Below are positions 50,542-58,220 of a stretch of DNA of 64,000 nt, one piece after another; positions within the stretch are counted from its first letter, which is position 1; every line of letters begins with the position of its first letter. The notes beneath the pieces were generated by a model. The model was not told the origin of the DNA, ran no database searches, and worked only from the letters and a program-made list of their open reading frames with translations. Source of the DNA: Flammeovirgaceae bacterium UBA1842 (lineage in GTDB: Bacteria > Bacteroidota > Bacteroidia > Cytophagales > Cyclobacteriaceae); NCBI GenBank assembly GCA_002338655.1, contig DDIU01000015.1, positions 124,001 to 188,000 on the forward strand, in the 5' to 3' direction. The position numbers and the translations under genes are program-made.

Positions 50542-50781
50542 CTACTGCCTCATTTCTTCGTTCATCTCCATGGTAGTGGTATCGTTCATCATGTGGTCAT
50601 CAGACTGTTCGTTCTCATGCATGTGGTCATTATCGCCTTCCATCATTTCGGTTTGGTCATCATCCATCATATCGCTATGATTTTGGTTATCGTTTTGGCT
50701 GGTATTACCGCAGGCTAGTACGAATACTGAGAACAGGATCGCTATAAGTGTTGTTGAGAGATGCTTTTTTGTATTTTTCAT
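50542..50781 (-). CDS. Acidic Met/His-rich lipoprotein
   Basis: 79 residues with lipobox VFVLACGNT and a mature part of Asp/Met/His clusters (HSDMMDDDQTEMMEGDNDHM, ending TTTMEMNEEMRQ). Probably binds copper in the periplasm. Its ATG overlaps the stop of the frameshifted DUF302 gene (ATGA), which only matters if ribosomes reach that frame. Confidence 0.7.
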   Translation of the reverse strand: MKNTKKHLSTTLIAILFSVFVLACGNTSQNDNQNHSDMMDDDQTEMMEGDNDHMHENEQSDDHMMNDTTTMEMNEEMRQ

Positions 50782-51241
50782 AATCTGTTATTTTGTGATT
50801 CTACATTATTTAAAGCTCTTTGTATTTGCTCTTTTGCCTTTTTTCCGACTGCCTTGAGCTCATCATTGCTGGCTACTTCCAATGCCGCCAAAGGGTCGGC
50901 CACTGCTATCTCCAAAATGCCTTCTTCCTGGGTTTCCTGGATAAGAATGTTGCAGGGAAGCATTATTCCTACTTTATTTTCTACTGAGAGTGCTTCCATA
51001 GCCAGTGAGGCATTGCACATGCCAAGGATATAATACCTTCTTATTTCTTTTTTGAGGTTTTTTTAATATGGTCTTGAAGATCAAAGTACATAACCATTTC
51101 AAAGCCGCTATCGACAAAAGCTTCTTTAGAAGAATCAATGGCTTCCTGAAAGGTCATGGAACCATATCTTTTGCTGATACAATAGCTGGTTTCCATGCTT
51201 TCCTTGTAATTTTCTCTGGCTACTTTGTCTGGCTTTGTCAT
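50778..51241 (-). CDS. DUF302 protein encoded in two frames (frameshift at a slippery site)
   Basis: Frame 0 runs 51241-51041 (GSMTFQEAIDSSKEAFVDSG to QDHIKKTSKKK stop). The -1 frame continues KEIRRYYILGMCNASLAMEA to 50778, supplying the DUF302 ILGxCN and MLPCN motifs. With the shift after AAA AAG the protein aligns without gaps to 51254-51640 and would be ~153 residues. The start at 51241 is preceded by GAGAGAAG. Downstream reading frame is intact and ends in an ATGA overlap. Either programmed -1 frameshifting or a one-base loss from an A7 run (mutation or sequencing error). Confidence 0.7.
51047..51053 (-). promoter_or_regulatory. Possible -1 frameshift site A AAA AAG
   Basis: Read in frame 0 as TCA AAA AAG AAA TAA: the heptamer has the correct X XXY YYZ phase, identical to the dnaX slippery site, and the frame-0 stop follows one codon later. 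Two small hairpins follow (AAGG-CCTT; GGCAT-GTGCA-ATGCC). No clear internal Shine-Dalgarno upstream. Confidence 0.45.
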
Positions 51242-51253
51242 CTTCTCTCGATT

Positions 51254-51640
51254 TTAAAGGTTGTCAATCACTGACTTTAGCTTAGACTGTATTTCTTTGG
51301 CTATTTCAGCCAGCTCCTTATTATCTACCGCCTGCATGGAGGCAACCGGATCCACTGCCGCGACCTCTATACCATCATCGCTTTGTTGCACGATTACGTT
51401 GCAGGGCAACATCGCTCCGATTTTATCTTCAGCCAGAAGTGCTTTATGAGCGAAAGGTGGATTGCACGCACCCAAAATTTTGTAAGGGCGAAAATCTTCA
51501 TCCAATTTTTTCTTCAGCGTCTCTTTCACATCAATTTCAGTAAGGATACCGAACCCTTCTTCTTCCAATGCATCAGTAACCTTTTCTATAGCTTCATCGA
51601 AGCTGATATTTTTCAATGTTTTTTCGTGATAATATTTCAT
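51254..51640 (-). CDS. DUF302 protein
   Basis: 128 residues: SFDEAIEKVTDALEEEGFGI, RPYKILGACNPPFAHKALL, GAMLPCNVIVQ. Very similar to 39609-39998 and the template for judging the frameshifted neighbour, whose start is 12 nt away. Function unknown; it is in the multicopper-oxidase/DUF305 neighbourhood. Confidence 0.88.
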   Translation of the reverse strand: MKYYHEKTLKNISFDEAIEKVTDALEEEGFGILTEIDVKETLKKKLDEDFRPYKILGACNPPFAHKALLAEDKIGAMLPCNVIVQQSDDGIEVAAVDPVASMQAVDNKELAEIAKEIQSKLKSVIDNL

Positions 51641-51727
51641 GTTGTATATTTTTTTAGTGTTGTTATAACTTAATGATTTGTCGGCAAAAACTCTGTAACA
51701 ATTGTTACATTAAAGTTCGTTATCCGA

Positions 51728-52291
51728 TTAGTCATTCAGATTTCTGGTTTCTTGATCAAGTTTACCCTCGAACTTAGGTACAGGCCTGTTTTTCTTTTCC
51801 TCTTCTGTTTCTACTACACCGTTTTCTCTGATGTCATTGATCAACCATTGCATTTCCATGATTTCCCTGCGTTGGGCTTTGATGATTTCGTCAGCGAGTT
51901 CCCTTACTCGTACATCTTTTATTTGAGCACGCTCACTCGTTAAAATAGCAATTGAATGATGTGGAATCATACCTTCCATGTAGTCAACACCTGTGACGGT
52001 AACCTGACTTCTCACCAGTCCAATACCACCGGCAATGAGCAAAACACCCAACGTAATGATCGCGATATTGGCACTACGCTTCTTGTACATATTAAGCATA
52101 AACAATAGCATGATGATAATCATGGATCCGGCCATAATCAGCGTCATAAAAAGCCTTGTTTCACTAAACCAGAAATGATCAATAATCTGGTAAGAGTGGG
52201 TATACATTAAAAAAAACATTGCTACCATAGCGGTGGCAATCATCGCAAAAAATTTACCGTAATTATTTCCGTGTTTCTGTTCGTTTTGCAT
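51728..52291 (-). CDS. DUF305 membrane protein
   Basis: 187 residues. Three or four helices first (FFAMIATAMVAMFFLMYTHS, RLFMTLIMAGSMIIIMLLFM, IAIITLGVLLIAGGIG), then a DUF305 region (YMEGMIPHHSIAILTSERAQ, IIKAQRREIMEMQWLINDI) with MIPHH and E...M.W residues typical of metal/ferritin-like binding. Found with copper-resistance genes. Placed below the oxidase-barrel fusion gene (59-nt gap). Confidence 0.82.
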   Translation of the reverse strand: MQNEQKHGNNYGKFFAMIATAMVAMFFLMYTHSYQIIDHFWFSETRLFMTLIMAGSMIIIMLLFMLNMYKKRSANIAIITLGVLLIAGGIGLVRSQVTVTGVDYMEGMIPHHSIAILTSERAQIKDVRVRELADEIIKAQRREIMEMQWLINDIRENGVVETEEEKKNRPVPKFEGKLDQETRNLND

Positions 52292-52350
52292 CTTAATTGA
52301 TTTTGATTAGGTTATTAATTTATCCACTTAGTATAGTGTGTTCTTATTAT

Positions 52351-54687
52351 TTAAAATCTGACAGATAAGCCTCCCCCAGCTCCGAATCGATTATCGTAGC
52401 TTCCCATTAGTGAGAAGTTTTTAGATAATAAATATTCTGCTCCAGCACTCCAGACGATTTCTTGTGTGTAGTTTTTGTTTCCTTCCAGGGTATTGACCCA
52501 ACCTGCATCCAACTGATACTCATAATATCCGAATACAGAAAATCTTGGAAACAACATCAGAGATCTACCAATACCCACCCTTGGTCTTAGTTCATTGTCT
52601 ATCCGAATATCTACATTAAACATATAGGGGGTGAACCAGCGGATACCAGCCACTGCTGTAGTCTTAATGTCATCCAGACTATTTCTGGTGGTGTTTTCAA
52701 CATTTATTCCTCCAAAAACCCTGACATAATCGTAGAGATAATATTCATAAGAAAACTCTGCTTCAAAATTTTGATTCCAACCGTACTCTATGCCCAGGTT
52801 GAACTGATTGCGAATGTTGGAAGACACCAGGTTTAGAGCACCTGTGTGAGAAGCTACATCAGCCATTCCCCAGGTATAAAACTTATTTGTTTCGTGCACC
52901 AATTTAGAAACAGGATAAGGCTCCATTCGCGGATCCCGTGGCGTATCATAGCTAACTACCCGTGCCATTCCGCCCATCATGTGATAGAGTATATGGCAAT
53001 GGAAAAACCAGTCGCCATATTCATTACCATAAAACTCGATCGTCACTTTCTGCATTGGAGGAACATTCACAGTATGCTTTAAAGGAGAATATTCACCATT
53101 CTCATTGATTACCCTGAAAAAATGTCCGTGCAGGTGCATCGGGTGGTGCATCATGGTGAGGTTGTTGAATGTGATTCGGGTCACCTCACCTTCGCTGATC
53201 TTAATTTTATCCGTTTCAGAAAGTGGAATACCGTTCATGCTCCAGATATACCTGCTCATGTTACCCGTCAGGTTGAGAAGCACCTCTCTTACAGGAATAT
53301 CCTTATCGTAGCTGGTTGCTTCTGTTGATTTCAGATAGTCATAGTTATACTCAGAAAATAAGCTCATGTCCATTTGCATTCCGTTCATTGTCATGTCTTC
53401 TGTGTTATCTTTCATGTCCATTCTGGGCATGCTCTCTGTCTCGTTCTGACTGGCTTTATTCATTCCGTCCATGGTGGAGTGATCCATCTTTCCGGCTTCA
53501 TCCTTCCCGTCATTCGTGCTCATACCATCCATTTTCTGTCCACCCATATCCATCTGTTTCATTTTATTCGTTTGCATACCCCAATTATTCATCAGTTTTT
53601 GAGGGTCGTCTTTTTTAGGTCTGAATTTCAATGCCGGGGCACCCATACGCATATCCATCTTGGCCATTTTCATCATCATGCCAATTTTGTCGGGACGCGA
53701 AACAACCGGTGCATCGAGTATTGCACCTTCTCCCAGGTATGCGGAAGCCGTACCGGAACCATCCTGTGCGGTGATCCTAAATTCCATCTTTCCTTCATCT
53801 GGTATCGACACAATAAAATCATACGTCTCTGCGATGGCAATAAAGGTTTTGTTGTGCTCAACAGGCATCACATCCAGTCCGTCAGCAGAAACTATAGTGG
53901 GATCACCACCACCAAAAGTCATCCAAAATTGCGTAGAAGCCGCACCGTTTATTATTCTGAGCCGTACTTTTTCACCCGGTTTGAAATCCGGATATTCTTG
54001 CTTTTGTTCTCCATTTACGAGAAACGCAGGATAGTAAATATCAGCAATGTCAGCACTTTCCATTCTTTGTCTCCAAAAGTTGAGTTGTGCGCCTAATGCT
54101 CCTCGTGCAATTACCTGATTGAGTGGGGTGGCTGTGCCTTTCCGCCAGTTGTACCATTCTGTGCCTCTTTTCAAAAAGCGTAGTACGCTCATAGGTTTTT
54201 CATTGGTCCAGTCGGATAGCACCATGACCAACTCTTTATCATATTCCAATGATTCTTCTTTTGGTTCGATAACAATAGCCCCATAAACACCACTCTGTTC
54301 CTGTAACATGGTATGGGAGTGGTACCAATAGGTTCCAGACTGCTTCAATGGAAACTCATATTTCTGCGTTTCACCCGGCATAATTGGTGGAGTGGTGAGG
54401 TAAGGCACACCATCATAAAAGTTGGGTAGCAACAATCCATGCCAGTGCACGGATGTTTCCACGTCCATTTCATTTTTCACGTAAATCACGGCATAATCAC
54501 CTTCCTTGAACCGTAAAGTAGGACCGGGAATGGTGCCATTCACCGTCATACCCATTACGTCTTTACCGGCTTTATTGACAGTTTCTTGTCTTATCGTTAG
54601 ATTGTATACTGTCGTGTCAGTTTGAGCCAACACCGATGAAGCGCCTAGGGTCAGTAATACTACAGTTAGTATATTTTTTATTTTCAT
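52351..54687 (-). CDS. CopA-type multicopper oxidase fused to a CopB-like outer-membrane domain
   Basis: 778 residues. Residues ~20 to 610 are a CopA/PcoA oxidase: HWHGLLLPNFYDG, YWYHSHTMLQEQSG, HHPMHLHGHFFRV, FFHCHILYHMMGGM, with a Met-rich insert (QMDMGGQKMDGMSTND, MDMKDNTEDMTMNGMQMDMS). Residues ~630-778 are amphipathic strands (NQNFEAEFSYEYYLYDYVRV, RVGIGRSLMLFPRFSVFGYY) ending LSVRF, as in CopB/PcoB outer-membrane proteins. In most systems these are two genes. A single chain may tether Cu(I) oxidation to the outer membrane. Confidence 0.9.
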   Translation of the reverse strand: MKIKNILTVVLLTLGASSVLAQTDTTVYNLTIRQETVNKAGKDVMGMTVNGTIPGPTLRFKEGDYAVIYVKNEMDVETSVHWHGLLLPNFYDGVPYLTTPPIMPGETQKYEFPLKQSGTYWYHSHTMLQEQSGVYGAIVIEPKEESLEYDKELVMVLSDWTNEKPMSVLRFLKRGTEWYNWRKGTATPLNQVIARGALGAQLNFWRQRMESADIADIYYPAFLVNGEQKQEYPDFKPGEKVRLRIINGAASTQFWMTFGGGDPTIVSADGLDVMPVEHNKTFIAIAETYDFIVSIPDEGKMEFRITAQDGSGTASAYLGEGAILDAPVVSRPDKIGMMMKMAKMDMRMGAPALKFRPKKDDPQKLMNNWGMQTNKMKQMDMGGQKMDGMSTNDGKDEAGKMDHSTMDGMNKASQNETESMPRMDMKDNTEDMTMNGMQMDMSLFSEYNYDYLKSTEATSYDKDIPVREVLLNLTGNMSRYIWSMNGIPLSETDKIKISEGEVTRITFNNLTMMHHPMHLHGHFFRVINENGEYSPLKHTVNVPPMQKVTIEFYGNEYGDWFFHCHILYHMMGGMARVVSYDTPRDPRMEPYPVSKLVHETNKFYTWGMADVASHTGALNLVSSNIRNQFNLGIEYGWNQNFEAEFSYEYYLYDYVRVFGGINVENTTRNSLDDIKTTAVAGIRWFTPYMFNVDIRIDNELRPRVGIGRSLMLFPRFSVFGYYEYQLDAGWVNTLEGNKNYTQEIVWSAGAEYLLSKNFSLMGSYDNRFGAGGGLSVRF

Positions 54688-55089
54688 ATATTTAATTTGT
54701 TGATTCTCTGATCTTTAGATTTTATTAAGGAAGTAACATACATCAACCCTGTTTTAGTTATGAAACTTCACTTTAGATGTATGATATTTTATCTTTCTAA
54801 TATTGATGCGGAAATTCTTGCATTATCAATAAATACAAGAGGCTAGTTCAAAAAATCTTGCCAATGATAGCCAAATGACGTAAGTGATTGATTTACAAAG
54901 CCTTTTGTAAAATTGAAAATGAAAGAGTATCCAAAAAGTGTATCAGGAATTACACAGGGAAAAGCAGCCCGGAGTACATAAGGATTTCATTTATGTATTT
55001 ATAGTATTGATATTCAGGAGCTTATAAAATTATATCCACTGAATGACCTGAAAATGTATAAAATGATTTCTTTTTTATACAAAATTCAG
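54688..55089 (-). promoter_or_regulatory. Gap with shared activator-type motif 4 (oxidase-barrel gene)
   Basis: This 402-bp gap holds, in gene orientation, AAATATCATACATCTAAAG then TGAAGTTTC (54762-54789), 75 nt before the start at 54687. The expected -7 position has only TACTTCCT, with TATGTTAC 5 nt nearer, so the -7 box is unsure. In the rest (54790-55089) I see no gene or strong repeat. Confidence 0.55.
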
Positions 55090-55659
55090 TCATAGGTCAT
55101 CCAAAAATCCTCTGTTGATCCTTAATCTTTTTTTGTAATCGGATATAGATAACCCTGTAATTCGCTTGAACTGGTTTGATAAATAGTGTACACTACTATA
55201 GCCCAATTGTAACGCAATTTCACTCACATTAAGCTGATCATAATCCAGTAACTCCTTTACCTTTTCAACCCGCAAAAGGATGTAGTATTTTTCCAGTGTA
55301 TGCCCGGTCTGCTTAGAAAAAATCTTGCTTAGATAATTGTAATTCTTGCCAATTTCTGAAGAAACAAAATCCGATAGCTTTTTCGCATTTTTACCTTCCT
55401 GCTCTAAATGCTTCAGATAAGCCAGTACGGCAGTTTTTGCCTCTTCGGCCAATATGCTATCCGCATCGTATAGCAATTCAAACCCAAATTCTTTGAGCTT
55501 ATTATCTACAATATGAAGTGTAACAGCCTCTGGCAATGTAACCTCGGCATAACCCAGCTTTACAGCTTGCACCTCAGCACCTAACGCCTTTAATTCATTT
55601 TCTACAACCATTATACACCGGGGACAAACCATATTTTTTATATGTAGTGTAGTTGTCAT
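55090..55659 (-). CDS. AraC-family regulator with N-terminal CxxC metal-binding domain (3 of 3)
   Basis: 189 residues: HMA-like domain with KNMVCPRCIMVVEN (Cys13 and Cys16) and AraC HTH (LNVSEIALQLGYSSVHYLSN, FKRITGLSISDYK). Closer to the 40730-41593 protein than to 15832-16404, but without the extra C-terminal domain. It overlaps the PepSY gene by ATGA. Likely regulator of the neighbouring oxidase gene through motif 4. Confidence 0.85.
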   Translation of the reverse strand: MTTTLHIKNMVCPRCIMVVENELKALGAEVQAVKLGYAEVTLPEAVTLHIVDNKLKEFGFELLYDADSILAEEAKTAVLAYLKHLEQEGKNAKKLSDFVSSEIGKNYNYLSKIFSKQTGHTLEKYYILLRVEKVKELLDYDQLNVSEIALQLGYSSVHYLSNQFKRITGLSISDYKKRLRINRGFLDDL

Positions 55660-56381
55660 TTTACAGTTGCTTTATTTTTTCGGTATGGAAGTTTTTTGAC
55701 CTTGCGCACTGTAGGTGAAGAAATGTAAAACAATACGAATCCTGATAGTACCGTCAGTAAGCCGAACGCAGAAAATGATCTTAGCAGCCAATTATTAAAG
55801 TCATCACGGCTCTCATAATCCATGGTATGCGTCATCCATAAGAAATCAAACCACCGCCAGCTTCTATGTCGTACCCGTTGAAAACTTCCATCTGTAGCCG
55901 ATACGTAGGCCATTAGATTAGGCGATTGCTGATAACTAATCGCCCAGGCAGGTAAAGGCCGTCCTCTGTACTCGTGATGATCGGTAACTTCAGTTATGTA
56001 CTGTGCATCTTCAACCTGAAACTGATCGGCTACATACTCATTAGCAATGGTAATTGCCTCATCCTTAGAAATATCATGCTTCAAGTCACCGGTGCTGGCA
56101 TGAATAAGATATGTTTCATTAATCCAATAATAGGGCTCGCCATCAATGAACTTGAGCACTAAAGAGCTTACCTTGAGGGTTGAATCTATCTGATCCAGGC
56201 CAATTAGACCGGACACGGCATGCTCGGGGGGCGGTTTTAAAAAGTGATCACCGTGGATCTCGTCAATGTCCGTCCAGCTAAAGTATAATCCGCTTATTGT
56301 CCAGAATAAAAACTGAACACCTATGATGAGGCCAAGGTAACGGTGTATTTTTCTGATATAATAATTCCTGTTTTTTTTCAT
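55656..56381 (-). CDS. PepSY-associated transmembrane protein
   Basis: 241 residues: first helix YLGLIIGVQFLFWTISGLYF, a periplasmic part with a PepSY-like pattern (ISKDEAITIANEYVADQFQV), HRSWRWFDFLWMTHTMDYES and a last helix FSAFGLLTVLSGFVLFYISS. Such proteins are common in iron/copper reductase contexts. Co-transcribed with the AraC gene. Possible membrane reductase or regulator. Confidence 0.78.
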   Translation of the reverse strand: MKKNRNYYIRKIHRYLGLIIGVQFLFWTISGLYFSWTDIDEIHGDHFLKPPPEHAVSGLIGLDQIDSTLKVSSLVLKFIDGEPYYWINETYLIHASTGDLKHDISKDEAITIANEYVADQFQVEDAQYITEVTDHHEYRGRPLPAWAISYQQSPNLMAYVSATDGSFQRVRHRSWRWFDFLWMTHTMDYESRDDFNNWLLRSFSAFGLLTVLSGFVLFYISSPTVRKVKKLPYRKNKATVK

Positions 56382-56459
56382 TCACCAATACATTTCTGAT
56401 ATGCCTCACCTTATGCTTTTGAAGCAGTCTTGAGGGCCATACCATTATTTTAAACTTAA

Positions 56460-56490
56460 AAGTAGAGCAGAAATAGAAGTATCTCTACTT
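56460..56490 (-). terminator. Terminator after the Cys/His protein gene
   Basis: Perfect 8-bp arms AAGTAGAG / CTCTACTT with a 15-nt loop, 29 nt downstream of the stop at 56520, followed on the minus strand by TTAAGTTTAAAA. Confidence 0.6.
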
Positions 56491-56519
56491 CGGGTAATTC
56501 AGTAAGTAGAAATGATAGG

Positions 56520-57008
56520 CTAATTCAAAAATGACTGGATAAAGATTCGGATGTTAATATTCTTAAAGGGGGGAGCTTTAAGTCGTATCCATTTAATCCA
56601 GTGGTTGGTATTGAATAGGTATGTAGAGTAAGCAGTCCACAACTCATTACTCACAAATACTTTCAACTCTTTCTGGCCCAGGTCAATCAGGCTAAATTCA
56701 CCAGCCTTTTTGTACAGGTAAATTTGGCTTATTGAGTCACAGCACTTTTGTGTTGGACAGCAACCTCCCTTATCTTCCGGATCACTTTTTGTATGATGAT
56801 CTTCATGACCGCTATGCGGTTTTGATAAATCACTTTCTTCATTGTAGTTATGCTGCTTAACCTCATCAACATCAGCTAATGGAGGGCAACTTACTTCTTC
56901 AATGCAGAAACAACTTCCCATGCCACAGGCAATACGAATAGCCCCGGTACTTACAAAAAGTACCAGTATGGCAATCACAAGGTTTTTATTTCTTACAAAT
57001 TGAAGCAT
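56520..57008 (-). CDS. Cys/His-rich secreted protein with conserved C-terminal tail (HYC_CC_PP-like)
   Basis: 162 residues. Signal-like helix (VIAILVLFVSTGAIRIACGM), Cys pairs (GSCFCIEEVSC; GGCCPTQKCCDSIS) and His/Asp stretch (HSGHEDHHTKSDPEDKG). The C-terminus APPFKNINIRIFIQSFLN matches that of 41832-42299, though the middles differ. Possibly a periplasmic metal-binding partner of the CusCBA/TRASH genes upstream. Function unknown. Confidence 0.6.
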   Translation of the reverse strand: MLQFVRNKNLVIAILVLFVSTGAIRIACGMGSCFCIEEVSCPPLADVDEVKQHNYNEESDLSKPHSGHEDHHTKSDPEDKGGCCPTQKCCDSISQIYLYKKAGEFSLIDLGQKELKVFVSNELWTAYSTYLFNTNHWIKWIRLKAPPFKNINIRIFIQSFLN

Positions 57009-57064
57009 TTACCTGAAATGGATATTTAAATATAATAATTATGCCGGTACATTTAAAGGTATAC

Positions 57065-57460
57065 TTAATGCTTATCCAAATAAGCGTTATAGTTTCCTTC
57101 AGAAGAAAAATACAGGACTTCCTTTTGCTGTCCCGGTTTAAAAGCAATAAATGCCTCCGCTTTATCCACCTTTTCTCCTGAATAAGGGTCTATGGTGTAC
57201 CGCACATTGTCGGTATTCTCTTTTATTTTGGCAACGCACATTTGGCAGCAGCCATAGTAGGTTTTACCTTCCGCCTCAACCGGAATTTGCTCTATGCCCA
57301 TAAAGGCATCATTGACCATACAAACCAGTTCGTTCGGTATTTGCTCATTTTCCTTTACTTCAACCGGAATTCGGTTAAACACATCAGAAAATTGCCAGAA
57401 AAGGCCTCCAATGATTAAAAGGCAAAATCCAGAAAGTATTATTATTGATTGTCTGTCCAT
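57065..57460 (-). CDS. TRASH/YHS-like metal-binding membrane protein
   Basis: 131 residues: N-terminal helix (IIILSGFCLLIIGGLFWQFS), then PNELVCMVNDAFMG and YYGCCQMCVAKI, a CxxC-type set like TRASH/YHS domains, and a C-terminal part ending VLYFSSEGNYNAYLDKH. Likely holds Cu or another soft metal outside the membrane. It lies 89 nt after DUF3347 with a long hairpin between them. Confidence 0.68.
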   Translation of the reverse strand: MDRQSIIILSGFCLLIIGGLFWQFSDVFNRIPVEVKENEQIPNELVCMVNDAFMGIEQIPVEAEGKTYYGCCQMCVAKIKENTDNVRYTIDPYSGEKVDKAEAFIAFKPGQQKEVLYFSSEGNYNAYLDKH

Positions 57461-57480
57461 AATTGAAAAGATTTATGGTA

Positions 57481-57540
57481 CCTGTGGGAATGCAATGATC
57501 ATCATCTGATTGATGAAATAACTGCAACCTTTCCCACAGG
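57481..57540 (-). repeat. Long inverted repeat between DUF3347 and TRASH-like genes
   Basis: Perfect 10-bp arms CCTGTGGGAA / TTCCCACAGG enclose 40 nt that contain TGCA...TGCA and a nested CATCA/TGATG pairing. It begins 9 nt beyond the DUF3347 stop. No U-tract follows, so it may be an mRNA-stabilising or processing structure rather than a terminator. Confidence 0.6.
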
Positions 57541-57549
57541 GTTTGAGAT

Positions 57550-58077
57550 TTAATTGATCGTTTCCTTCACACTTCCACATTTCAACATTTTGTCACCGAA
57601 ATAAGGATTTTTGATCTCCTTCTCATTTGATAACCAAAATGCACCGGTGTTTCCATTGGCCATCGGGCAGTACTCCAGGTATATTTCACCCATTGAGAGT
57701 GTACTGGCTTTAACCAATGTTGTCATTTCATTACTTAACACGGCAAAGGCTTTTCGCTGCTCATCCAGGGTGGAAGCCGAAGCTACTTTACCTGCTTCGG
57801 CCTGTGCAGAATTGGTGTTCTCTAAGGAAGCCAAAGACTTTTGAAGCTTATCAGCAGCCCCTTTAGCTTCATCCGGCTGAGATGCTACCAATGCTTCTTT
57901 GAGGTGAATATAATGGCCGTAAGCTTTGCTCATCGCTTCATCTTTGAACATTGGATCCATCTGTTGTCCACCGGATTGTTTACCATGCCCTGCATGATCG
58001 TGTTGTGCTAAGGCTCCGAAAGTTATGAAGGCCAGAGCCATCATTAGAACTGCTTTTTTTCTCATTACATTTTTCAT
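57550..58077 (-). CDS. DUF3347 periplasmic protein
   Basis: 175 residues with signal peptide (KKAVLMMALAFITFGALAQ), a His-rich start (HDHAGHGKQSGGQ) and a helical DUF3347 domain (AYGHYIHLKEALVASQPDEA; EYCPMANGNTGAFWLSNEKE; NPYFGDKMLKCGSVKETIN). The same CPMA...NPYFG...CG tail is the C-terminal domain of the CusB adaptor at 58217-60016. It probably binds Cu(I) with that adaptor. Confidence 0.85.
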   Translation of the reverse strand: MKNVMRKKAVLMMALAFITFGALAQHDHAGHGKQSGGQQMDPMFKDEAMSKAYGHYIHLKEALVASQPDEAKGAADKLQKSLASLENTNSAQAEAGKVASASTLDEQRKAFAVLSNEMTTLVKASTLSMGEIYLEYCPMANGNTGAFWLSNEKEIKNPYFGDKMLKCGSVKETIN

Positions 58078-58088
58078 TTTATTGATTT

Positions 58089-58220
58089 TTAAAGGTTAAA
58101 CATTTGTAGAATGGCTATCACGACCACTATAAGAATGACGATTCCCCAGATGATCCGAGAAAACCATATTTTTAATTTTGATGGGGGCTTTTCATCCCCC
58201 GTTTTGCAGCATTCCTTCAT
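58089..58220 (-). CDS. 43-residue membrane miniprotein after the CusB gene
   Basis: ATG at 58220 overlaps the CusB stop (ATGA). Sequence begins MKECCKTGDEKPPSKLKIWF, then helix IIWGIVILIVVVIAILQMF, stop at 58089. CC near the N-terminus could bind metal. It lies between cusB and the DUF3347 gene. Too short for normal calling. Confidence 0.6.
   Translation of the reverse strand: MKECCKTGDEKPPSKLKIWFSRIIWGIVILIVVVIAILQMFNL

Noticed and set aside
53374..54096. 240-codon plus-strand frame opposite the oxidase-barrel gene
   Set aside because: Antisense to a clearly coding oxidase; its length comes from codon bias of the real gene.
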